Assembly (NCBI GenBank): GCA_052174475.1 | Contig: JBQMRO010000076.1 | Span: 1-5,346 of the forward strand | DNA: 5,346 bases | DNA from: Arsenophonus sp052174475 | GTDB taxonomy: Bacteria; Pseudomonadota; Gammaproteobacteria; Enterobacterales; Enterobacteriaceae | Reading direction: 5' to 3' | Shown here: piece by piece, positions 1 through 5,346 of the stretch | Position numbering within the stretch: the stretch's first letter is position 1 | How the letters are laid out: every line of letters starts with the position of its first letter | Position numbers and translations under genes: made by a program | Notes under the pieces: model-generated | What the model was told of the DNA's origin: nothing | Database searches by the model: none | Seen by the model: the letters and a program-made list of their open reading frames with translations, nothing else

Positions 1-81
1 GATGGAGACATGAAGATAGAGATATTGATTGAGTTATCAACCATAAGTATACAAGATATAGAAGATACTAATTTCGATACT
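1..81. other. Unassigned flank left of IS256 copy 1
   Basis: I see no recognisable gene here; short reading frames are closed by frequent stops. The stretch at 31-55 begins with GAGTTATC and faintly resembles the ends of the neighbouring insertion sequence, but the spacing to the transposase start is too long (about 160 bases, against 100 in copy 2), so I do not treat it as the terminal repeat. The segment is probably chromosomal sequence into which IS256 copy 1 inserted. Confidence 0.4.
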
Positions 82-107
82 CTATTTGTGTACTAATTTC
101 AGCATAG
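82..107 (+). repeat. Probable left terminal repeat of IS256 copy 1
   Basis: The segment TGTACTAATTTCAG (near 88-101) matches TATACTCATTTCTG in the left end of copy 2 (near 3228-3241) at most positions. It also lies at the expected distance upstream of the transposase start. The outermost bases do not match well, so the exact boundary is uncertain by several bases. Confidence 0.4.
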
Positions 108-192
108 AGTAATGAAGAGTGCGAAATAAAGCGTTGAGAGCTGGCTAGTTATTGTTAAACAAAGACCAAAGAAAATAGGCATACTGAAAGTA

Positions 193-1431
193 ATGTATTA
201 CGAGTTTCACTTGAGTAAAATATAAACCTAGCACTGGTCGGTAACTTTGAAGCCAGATGAACTTTAGGCTTTTGATTTACAACTTTAAAAAAAAACGGCA
301 ATAGAAACATGTCTAAAATAGAAAACAGCAGTAGTGCTGGATAGCAAACCCATGGCAGAAATGTTGCAGTTAAATATTTGCTTAAAAGATAGACAGATCT
401 GTAAATTAATATTTTTACCTTGTTTTTAAGAAAATTATTCTATCCGTCATCAATGATGAAAAACAGTTTAATTGGTTGTGGAGAATGTACATCTAAGTAA
501 ATTATTCTCTGGATATCTTGCTAGAGAAATAGAAATTTTATCCTGTCTGTATTTCTTAGGTCTATCTTCCCAGTTATCTTTGTGCTCATTCTAGTAGCGA
601 AGGAGACGGAAATTATCTATAGCTCCCTATAAATAATGAATTTATTAGAAAGCATACTTTCAGTCTCTCACTTAATGTAATTGTATTCAGCGCCATTGAT
701 TTTGAGCCTTGGACTATTGCTAAAAACCGAGAATGATCGTGACTAGAGGCGAGTAATGCTTATATTTCTAGAAAAAATTAGGAACCAATAGTTGGGCAGA
801 TCATTCTAAAAGCCTCTTTTAGGTGTCAAAAAAAATTTAGTTGGTCTGTCATTATCTTTTTTGGAAAAAAATTATGAAATGTTCGAATAAATAAGGGATA
901 TAACACGTAAACAACGTGGTTGTCTCTTCTTGATTTTATCCAGCTTTTCCTCTCTAGAAAGTTTATTCCGAGTCATCTAACTGAATTTCTGAAAATATTA
1001 ACATACTGTAGAGTATAAACAGTACTCATATCATAACATTGCTGAAGTATGATAGCTGTATCTATCAGATCATAATTAACTACGTTTATGTTTTGTTCAC
1101 AATGTTTTCAGCGTATCCTGCCAGCGATGAAGAAGATGTAGAAAAAGTGAGAATAACGCCGACATATACATACCGCTCTATCACTACATTAGATGTCAAT
1201 AAGAACAACAAATCTAATTAAATTAGCTTTTGCGACAGTAAGGTTATAAAATCAAATCGCGAAGCACTTGTAGTTCACAAAATAACCATTTCAATGGTAT
1301 TTAAGCTACCATATTATGGTCATAAAATTAAAAATCGACTAATAGAATTAACCTTCTGAGCAATTAGTGGTAAATAACGTCCAATTTTAAGGATAGAGAA
1401 CAAATTTATGAAACATCAACGCGGAGCGTAG
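193..1431 (+). pseudogene. IS256-family (DDE) transposase pseudogene, copy 1
   Basis: This is a remnant of a roughly 410-residue cut-and-paste DDE transposase. Fragments of the family protein follow in the correct order but in shifting frames: EFHLS after the ATG (202-216, family KFTLP), VAVKYLLKR (363-389, family VVRNGYLPER), LFSGYLAREIEILSCLYF (502-555, family PPYLKR..ELLPWLYL), TNSWADHSKSLF (784-819, family SW..LL.LKSRGL), a vestige of GDGALGFW ending in TGG at 862, FSAYPASDEEDVEKV (about 1107-1149, family F.AKYP..ME.L.KD) and IRTTNLIKLAFATVRL (1199-1246, family IRTTNPIESTFATVRL). The C-terminal coding end is at TAG 1429-1431, aligned with the end of copy 2. The catalytic Glu of NPIE is Lys (AAA 1220-1222) and the Trp of EHW is TAG (1190-1192). 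Relative to copy 2 it lacks about 70 bases in the N-terminal half and has about 45 extra further on. It cannot encode an active enzyme. Decay is older than in copy 2. Confidence 0.85.
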
Positions 1432-1443
1432 CCAAACCGCCAT

Positions 1444-1470
1444 CATACACTATATTTGCTAACAACTCTT
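1444..1470 (+). repeat. Right terminal repeat of IS256 copy 1
   Basis: CATACACTATATTTGCTAAC followed by AACTCTT aligns nearly base for base with the right end of copy 2 (4594-4620), lying 12 bases after the transposase stop. It is the inverse of the left end seen at 3221. The sequence immediately outside differs between the two copies, which marks the boundary at 1470. Confidence 0.75.
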
Positions 1471-1515
1471 ATTTCTAATATATATTAATTATAAAAAATA
1501 ATAATTTATGTAAAT

Positions 1516-1543
1516 GAACTGAACCATTATAAATAGTTAGTTC
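1516..1543 (+). terminator. Possible weak terminator hairpin after IS256 copy 1
   Basis: GAACTGAAC and GTTAGTTC can pair over 8 base pairs with one bulged G, around an 11-base loop, followed by TTTT at 1544-1547. The low GC content of the stem and the short T run make function doubtful; it may be chance in AT-rich DNA. Confidence 0.2.
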
Positions 1544-1615
1544 TTTTAAATTAAAAAATAAATATATAAATAAACTAGCATTGAAAACTAAGGGTATAAA
1601 AAATTTTTTGACTTA

Positions 1616-1631
1616 ATTTATTTAAATAAAT
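1616..1631. repeat. Perfect 16-base AT-only palindrome
   Basis: ATTTATTTAAATAAAT is identical to its own reverse complement. It lies 64 bases upstream of the preferred amiD start. It could be an operator-like site or nothing, since AT-only palindromes are common in such DNA. Confidence 0.35.
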
Positions 1632-1695
1632 AACTAAAGTGTATGAGAAGTAATGCTTTTGTAATGGAGTATTAAATACTTATATGCAGATAATT

Positions 1696-2523
1696 ATGAG
1701 AAAGTTGTTTATGATGTTATTGGTGCTAATAATACTGGATTGTTCATCTAAAACTCTCTCTCGTTAATAGAGGTAATTATTATATCGATAAATCTTTTTT
1801 ATTGATAATCCAAGATGATCGAATTAAATTTTTAATATTTCATTATATGCGAGCAGTCTAATGATGCTTGCTCATTACAAATTTTAACTCAAGCTAAATT
1901 AAATACTCATTATCTTATTCTAGAAATACCAAAAATAAAAAATAGCAAACCTATCAGATTTTATCTGGTTCCTGAGGATAAAAGAACATGGCATGCAGGA
2001 TTAAGTAGTTGAAACGGTAGACTGTATCTTAATGATACCTCTTTAGTATTGAAATAGTCAATAAAGGGTTTACTGAAGATATGCTTAGCATAAGATCTGG
2101 TAGCCTTTTAATGAACAAAAAATTTTTGCTATCTTTACTTTAGCTAAAGATAGCGCAAAAAGATATAATATAACATTAAATAATCTCTTATCACATAGCA
2201 ATGTTGCTCCATTAAGAAAGTATGATCCACCTAAACTTTTCTCATGGGAATGTTTATGTGAGCTTGGTATTGGAGCTTGATCAGATGAAATGACTATTAA
2301 AAAATATCTGGCATGCTGACCAAGTCTATGCACGGAATAGACTATCAGTTATCAAAAAATATTTGCAGATATATGGTTATGATAAAATTTCATAATCAGG
2401 TGAACTTGATGAAGAAATATACAAAACGATAGTGTATTTCAGCTTTATTTCCGCTAAGCCAAAACAAGCAGTAATGGCAATGTTGAAGTAGAAACAATTT
2501 CTAGTGCTTGGTTAAGAAATTAG
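1696..2523 (+). pseudogene. amiD: N-acetylmuramoyl-L-alanine amidase AmiD pseudogene
   Basis: AmiD is an outer-membrane lipoprotein of the AmpD/Amidase_2 zinc amidase family that cuts the amide bond between N-acetylmuramic acid and L-Ala in peptidoglycan, including anhydro-muropeptides. The conceptual protein starts MRKLFMMLLVLIILDCSS, a lipoprotein signal with the lipobox Cys. Then come LIFHY (zinc His at 1841-1843), LNTHYL, a VPE..TWHAGLS block, NGRLYLNDTS, IEIVNKG (catalytic Glu, GAA 2051-2053), PFNEQKIFAIFTLAKD, LSHSNVAPLRKYD (zinc His 2194-2196, Lys 2218-2220, zinc Asp 2224-2226), LFSWE and GIGA.SDEMTIKKYLA. The C-terminal peptidoglycan-binding-like region follows (YGYDKIS.SGELDEEIYK, VFQLYFR) up to TAG 2521-2523. 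All five key residues survive, yet stops interrupt it at 1765, 1768, 2010, 2278, 2317, 2393 and 2455, with at least four frameshifts (near 1768, 1859, 2046 and 2060-2104). The longest clean block is 2104-2277. ATG 1684 is an in-frame alternative start, but 1696 matches the E. coli N-terminus better. Loss fits reduced peptidoglycan recycling in a symbiont. Confidence 0.93.
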
Positions 2524-2535
2524 AAATTAAAGTGG

Positions 2536-3220
2536 TTAGTTGTCACTTTTTTGGAAGTAGTGTTTTACTGAAAATTCAGATTTAACTTTGAACTAATTTT
2601 TCATAAACTGCAGTAGTATTTTACTACCTAATATTGATTAGGGTAACTCCTGATTGTACAGCTAAATGTATTGATGAAAGATGTGATCTCAAGCTCTTGA
2701 TCAGAAGAGAAATGATAGCTTTACAGTCCTTCTTTAATATGCCTATTAAATCGATAGACCATATCCTCCTATTTGAGGATGATTTAGTGTTCTAGGAGTT
2801 AGTGTTCTATACCAATTTCTCTACATAAATGGGGTAAATTTTTTCAGTGCCTGAATATTTTCATAGACCAAAAGACGGTCTGTAAATTATTTTCTTTTAT
2901 TTGTAAGCACGATGAATAGCCATAGGAAAACACTCGATTAAGATCACATAGTAAATACGAATAAAACCTTATTAATGAGCAGGATTTATACCTACAAAAA
3001 GATAAAGTCGTGAAGTTTATTTGGAATTTATGGAAGAGATTTAAATCTACGTACAGATGAAGTAGGCTTACAGCTTTTAAATACTTTATACTTCGGCTTC
3101 AAGATTTTCAATCTTATTTCACGCAAATTATCCACTTTAAGTCTGCATAAACAGTAATTCAGGCTATGATCGAGATACAACGATGTTCAGGAATTTACGT
3201 ACTACTACCACTAAGCAGTC
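2536..3220 (-). pseudogene. IS481-family transposase pseudogene, copy A (N-terminally truncated)
   Basis: Read on the minus strand, broken frames give the family blocks in order: VVVRKFLN (family VVREFLN), LNYCLCRLKVDNLREI (family LDRCLRRHGV.NLRDL), LKPKYKVFKSCKP (family PRPKHKAFKAYEP), a SSVRRFKSLP block, VLTNKRK.FTDRLL (family VLTDNGKEFTDRL), YRTLTPR...HPQ, RFNRHIKEGL and SYHFSSDQELEIT (family RFNGRI, HHFRSGEELE), LYNQELP.SILGSKILLQFM and KVKSEF, ending at TAA 2538-2536. All three DDE residues are lost: the first Asp falls in a frameshifted segment, the second is Asn (codon at 2901-2899), and the Glu of VERFN is Tyr. About the first 70 residues (helix-turn-helix region) are absent, because the sequence stops abruptly at 3220 where IS256 copy 2 begins. 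The missing part is not found on the far side of that element. The 3' end lies 12 bases from the amiD stop. Confidence 0.92.
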
Positions 3221-3248
3221 GAGAGTTTATACTCATTTCTGGTGATTG
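3221..3248 (+). repeat. Left terminal inverted repeat of IS256 copy 2
   Basis: GAGAGTTTATACTCATTTCT and the following GGTGATTG align, with small gaps, to the reverse complement of the right end of the same element (AAGAGTTATTAGCAAATCTG and onwards). IS481 copy A homology stops right at 3220, which fixes the boundary. Confidence 0.75.
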
Positions 3249-3305
3249 GATTTAAAAGATACTGGGCATGCTTGTTGATTGATTTTGTGAATAACTTTAA
3301 CAACA

Positions 3306-3313
3306 GAGAGGTG
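3306..3313 (+). promoter_or_regulatory. Shine-Dalgarno sequence of IS256 copy 2 transposase
   Basis: GAGAGGTG lies 7 bases before the ATG at 3321-3323. This supports that start over ATG 3316, which would leave only 2 bases of spacing and runs into TGA after one further codon. Confidence 0.6.
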
Positions 3314-3320
3314 ATATGCC

Positions 3321-4584
3321 ATGAAAAATTTACTTTACAGGTATCCTCTAAACTAGAGATTATCTCTAATCTCTTGCATGAATGTATCCGTAATGAGAGT
3401 GATAGGAAGCTGATAGGCACTTTTGTTGAGGATGAATTCTAAGCTATGGCTCAACAACATGCTCAACATCGCCTTTTCGACGTGGTTTATGTCGTCGTCC
3501 GTAACGGTTATGTGCTACAACGAATCATACAGACAGGTATTAACGATGTTGAGATTAAAGTGCTTAAGATTAGGGAATAGTAGAAGCAGAGGAATATGTT
3601 TAAACAACTCCTTATTGGCGCCTTATCTGGATATACAAAAATCCAGAAAAGTTGATATGATGGTTATACCTTTAAATCATTATCAACTACTGATTTTCAT
3701 GAAGCCGTGATGCTGCTTCTTGATAAAAAGTATGTAATCTTTCTGCTAGTAACAGAAGCAGACTGAAACAGTAATGGATTAAAGAACGTTGTCAATATGT
3801 TGGAAACGTGATTAAGCGATATGCGTTACGTTTTTTTTGGCAGATACCATGCATCATTCTGTCAGGCAAGATGATCGCTTTTGGCTTCTTCTTCATTATT
3901 GACGACACTACGCATGGACGTAGTGAGATAGCTATAGTTGAAAATACTTATCGAAAATTAGAAGCAAACTAGGACTACCATTTTTAATGGCTAGTCAACG
4001 TTGAGCTTGACCGTATCTTCCATGGTTGCTAGGGGAAACAATTCCATTGGTTTTTAGAATGCAACAGCAAAAATATTCCCGGACACGCGGGATACCCCAA
4101 CGCTATTGGGGGTGGTGTGGGGTACATAAAACAACTCATCTGCTACCTTCACCACAAAGGCATTTAGCACCGAAAGTTAAGGATGAGCTGCTAGATAGCT
4201 CTGGCTAGCATAAAGCCATAATGCTGATAATAAATCCCTTGATATTTTGTTGGCAAGGTCTTCACTGTATCCTAAAGAGATAAAAATGTTGGAAAAAGAG
4301 AGAGAAGAACGGCTGAATTCTATACATGCTCGTCAATACATTGAGCATCAATAAGAATAAAAAATCCGATTAAAATACCATTTGCGACACTTTAGGCTAT
4401 GAGAAGCTTAGGCATGAAGCACTATAGTTCAAAAAAACAACCTTTTCAATCGTATTCAAGCTGCTCCAGTCTGCTCAAAAAAGCTAAAATAATTGCTAAG
4501 GGAAGTTAACACTGTTACTACTAATAACAGTGTCAACTTTAAGAATAGAAATAGGTTCACGAAGTATCAGAGTACTGTGTGTAG
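3321..4584 (+). pseudogene. IS256-family (DDE) transposase pseudogene, copy 2
   Basis: This is a remnant of a roughly 410-residue DDE transposase. Blocks in order: KFTLQVSSKLEIISNLLHE, EDEF then AMAQQHAQHRLFD, VVRNGYVLQRIIQTG with DVEIKVLKIRE (to 3578), SRGICLNNSLLAPYL, STTDFHEAVMLLL (about 3688), RYVFFWADTMHHSVRQDDR (from about 3823), EIAIVENTYRKLEA, GNNSIGF.NATAKIFPDTR (4034-4090), GVHKTTHLLP, LAPKVKDELLD, YPKEIKMLEKEREE, SIRIKNPIKIPFATL (4348-4386) and VFKLLQSAQKS. The coding end is at TAG 4582-4584. The first catalytic Asp survives (GAT 3843-3845), but the second is Asn (AAC 4037-4039) and the Glu is Lys (AAA 4372-4374). Lesions include a frameshift in the A run just after the start codon, TAA 3440, TAG 3576, TAG 4055 (family Trp) and TGA 4342 (family Trp). 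It is inactive. Confidence 0.92.
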
Positions 4585-4593
4585 CCAGACTAG

Positions 4594-4620
4594 CATACAG
4601 CAGATTTGCTAATAACTCTT
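4594..4620 (+). repeat. Right terminal inverted repeat of IS256 copy 2
   Basis: CATACAGCAGATTTGCTAAT followed by AACTCTT matches the right end of copy 1 (1444-1470) almost completely and is the inverse of the left end at 3221-3248. IS481 copy B homology starts at the next base. Confidence 0.8.
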
Positions 4621-4960
4621 TTAAAAACTATAAGTCTAGTTTATCTGTACGTAGATGTAAATATCTTCTACAAATGCCAAACAAAAATTCACGACGTTAT
4701 CTTTTCATAGGCATAGATCTCGCGTCTATCTATGATTTTTATCTGTTTTTATAAAAACTCAAAACGGCAGGTAATGCCTCAATCCTTCTTACCTAACTTT
4801 AACCATCCATACCATGACTATTCACCGGGTACTTACAGAGAATAGCAAAGAATTTTCAGACTCCTTTTTTGTTTGAAAAAACATTCAAGCACCGAAAACA
4901 GGAATTCGCCCGTTTATGTATGATATTCATTATAAAATATCAACTTATACATTCGATGAG
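4621..4960 (+). pseudogene. IS481-family transposase fragment, copy B (truncated at both ends)
   Basis: This is the middle part of an IS481-family DDE transposase. It begins at FKNYKSS (family FKAYEPG) immediately after the IS256 copy 2 end, then CKYLLQMPNKNSRRYLFIGI followed by DLAS (family VKYLPQMADETSRRYLFVAI, DRAT), KLKTAGNAS (family KNKTAANAR), stops at 4752 and in the next 60 bases, and HRVLTENSKEFSDSFF (from about 4822, family VLTDNGKEFTDRLF). The last block is EFARLCMIFIIKYQL (about 4902-4946, family EFD.LCADLGIEHRL). The rest of the catalytic core, including the third acidic residue and the C-terminus, is missing; homology fades into AT-rich sequence near 4960. The second catalytic Asp is Glu (GAG 4838-4840). 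It covers part of the same protein region as copy A and lies in the opposite orientation, so it is a separate copy. Confidence 0.87.
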
Positions 4961-5074
4961 TTATACTCATTAATTTAATGTTAAAATAAAGTTTGTTTGT
5001 AACTATAAAAATAAATTTTTAATGGATGAATAATATTCTGTTTAAATTATTTTTAAACTATCAATTAAATATAA

Positions 5075-5091
5075 AGCTAATTTAATTAGCT
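5075..5091. repeat. Small perfect hairpin
   Basis: AGCTAAT and ATTAGCT pair perfectly over 7 bases with a 3-base TTA loop. It is followed by no T run on either strand that would make it a standard terminator, and may be incidental. Confidence 0.35.
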
Positions 5092-5116
5092 AACATTTTA
5101 TTTTATAAAATATTTT

Positions 5117-5148
5117 TTATAAAAAAGACTCGCAAATCTTTTTTATAA
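5117..5148 (-). terminator. Possible terminator: 12-base-pair perfect hairpin
   Basis: TTATAAAAAAGA and TCTTTTTTATAA are exact reverse complements separated by the 8-base loop CTCGCAAA. A-rich left arm and T-rich right arm are present on both strands, as in bidirectional intrinsic terminators, although the stem has only one G-C pair. On the minus strand it starts 17 bases after a TAG (5168-5166) that closes a short open stretch, so it may have ended a leftward gene. Strength as a terminator is doubtful. Confidence 0.35.
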
Positions 5149-5165
5149 TTTAGTGAGTTAATTAA

Positions 5166-5346
5166 CTATATATTGCCTACTGTCAACTGGTAATAGTGAC
5201 GACGATATAGTCCCATAATCGATTCAAAAATCCTCATTACTCTATGGCTTATTTTACTACAAATGAATGTTTGTCAATCAACTGATCGTTTAAAAAATTA
5301 ATTGTCTCTACCACCTGATTTTTGTTTAATGGTGCTTTGAGATAAT
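5166..5346 (-). pseudogene. Unidentified gene remnant, minus strand, running off the window
   Basis: On the minus strand, one frame from the window end to TAG at 5168-5166 has only two internal stops (one TAA, and one TGA after SVD). The last 35 codons are open and include SHRVMRIFESIMGLYRRHYY and then QLTVGNI. Base composition is clearly less AT-biased than in the neighbouring spacer, and a hairpin lies just beyond the stop; both suggest the eroded 3' end of a gene. I do not recognise the family. The alternative is plain non-coding DNA with a chance open frame. Confidence 0.3.

Larger units (their letters stand above)
82..1470 (+). mobile_element. IS256-family insertion sequence, copy 1, heavily degraded
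   Basis: The element is inferred from an eroded transposase gene (193-1431) followed by a right end that aligns closely with the right end of copy 2 (4594-4620). The inferred length of about 1.39 kb agrees with copy 2 (1400 bases) and with the usual 1.3-1.5 kb of the family. The right boundary at 1470 is well supported: both copies share a block ending in AACTCTT. The left boundary is weak. At about 82-107 a stretch resembling the left end of copy 2 lies about 110 bases before the transposase start. Orientation is + as in copy 2, so the two elements are direct repeats bracketing amiD and IS481 copy A. Confidence 0.8.
1471..1695. other. AT-rich spacer between IS256 copy 1 and the amiD remnant
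   Basis: I see no gene here. The spacer is dominated by A and T, with short simple tracts. It holds a weak hairpin (1516-1543) and a perfect 16-base palindrome (1616-1631). A TTGACT hexamer at 1608-1613 could be the -35 box of an old amiD promoter, but no good -10 box lies 16-18 bases downstream, and such matches are expected by chance at this base composition. No convincing ribosome binding site precedes either candidate amiD start. Confidence 0.6.
3221..4620 (+). mobile_element. IS256-family insertion sequence, copy 2, near full length
   Basis: The element has recognisable inverted ends. The left end (3221-3248) starts GAGAGTT and the right end (4594-4620) finishes AACTCTT, with a transposase pseudogene between them. 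The length of 1400 bases suits the family. No target-site duplication is visible: the bases left of 3221 (AAGCAGTC) do not match those right of 4620 (TTAAAAAC). On both sides the flanking DNA is IS481-family sequence, but of two different copies in opposite orientation. The element is better preserved than copy 1. Confidence 0.92.
4961..5165. other. Extremely AT-rich spacer with two hairpins
   Basis: I see no coding signal. G and C are almost absent and stops occur in every frame. The only structure is a 7-base-pair hairpin (5075-5091) and a 12-base-pair hairpin (5117-5148). The left border, where IS481 copy B homology ends, shows no recognisable insertion-sequence terminus. Confidence 0.6.

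Noticed and set aside
1039..1221. Open 60-codon + strand frame starting MLKYDSC.
   Set aside because: Its residues FSAYPASDEEDVEKV align with the C-terminal part of the IS256 transposase, so it is a piece of copy 1 and not a separate small gene.
1471..1695. Promoter for amiD (TTGACT at 1608).
   Set aside because: No acceptable -10 box at the proper spacing, and the base composition makes single-box matches uninformative.
2085..2333. Open 82-codon frame on the minus strand.
   Set aside because: It is the antisense of the best-preserved amiD block (2104-2316), whose + strand match to AmiD is clear.
3242..3442. Open 66-codon frame with an in-frame ATG at 3242.
   Set aside because: Only its second half (KFTLQVSSKLE...) is protein-like and it is the N-terminus of the IS256 copy 2 transposase; the first part runs through the terminal repeat and untranslated leader.
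4095..4111. GC-rich hairpin CCCCAA-CGCTA-TTGGGG, striking in AT-rich DNA.
   Set aside because: It lies inside the transposase segment coding for the block before VHKTTHLLP, lacks a T run and is best explained as retained coding sequence.
1696..4584. Possible use of TGA as a tryptophan codon.
   Set aside because: TAG and TAA stops and frameshifts occur in the same genes, some conserved Trp positions are TAG, and TGG is still used; mutation bias explains the pattern.
4530..4754. Open 74-codon frame starting MSTLRIEIG.
   Set aside because: It is a chance fusion across a junction: the first part is the end of IS256 copy 2 and the second part (CKYLLQMPNKNSRRYLFI) is IS481 copy B.
1..5346. CRISPR array, tRNA, rRNA, toxin-antitoxin or defence island.
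   Set aside because: No regularly spaced repeats, no cloverleaf-like segment and no intact accessory genes were seen; everything recognised is IS debris or amiD.

Overview
This window looks like a decaying stretch of an insect-associated or otherwise host-restricted gammaproteobacterial genome. It is strongly AT-rich, has no intact protein gene of normal length, and every gene I can recognise is broken by several stops and frameshifts. The one chromosomal gene has its best match in my memory to enterobacterial AmiD. An enterobacterial symbiont in an early or middle stage of genome reduction (Sodalis-, Arsenophonus- or Serratia symbiotica-like) is therefore a reasonable inference, but the genus cannot be told from the sequence alone. 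All family assignments rest on motif alignment by eye against remembered family sequences; no search was run.

Layout. About 82-1470 is a very degraded IS256-family insertion sequence in + orientation (copy 1), followed by an AT-rich spacer (1471-1695). An amiD (N-acetylmuramoyl-L-alanine amidase) pseudogene lies at 1696-2523 on the + strand. Only 12 bases later, on the - strand, is an IS481-family transposase pseudogene (copy A, 3220 down to 2536). It is cut off on its N-terminal side exactly where a second + oriented IS256-family element (copy 2, 3221-4620) begins. Directly after that element comes a second IS481-family fragment (copy B, about 4621-4960), this time on the + strand. An extremely AT-rich spacer with two perfect hairpins follows (to about 5165), then an unidentified, probably - strand gene remnant running off the window end.

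How the parts relate. This is an insertion-sequence graveyard around one lost cell-wall recycling gene. Both IS256 copies point the same way and bracket amiD plus IS481 copy A. The two IS481 pieces point away from IS256 copy 2 in opposite orientations and overlap in the protein region they cover, so they are two separate copies and not the halves of one interrupted element. That implies at least one rearrangement or independent insertion at the IS256 ends.

I found no rRNA, tRNA, CRISPR array, toxin or defence system, and no convincing novel functional system. The most informative signals are the junction structure, the shared lesions between IS copies, and the repeated loss of tryptophan codons to TGA and TAG.
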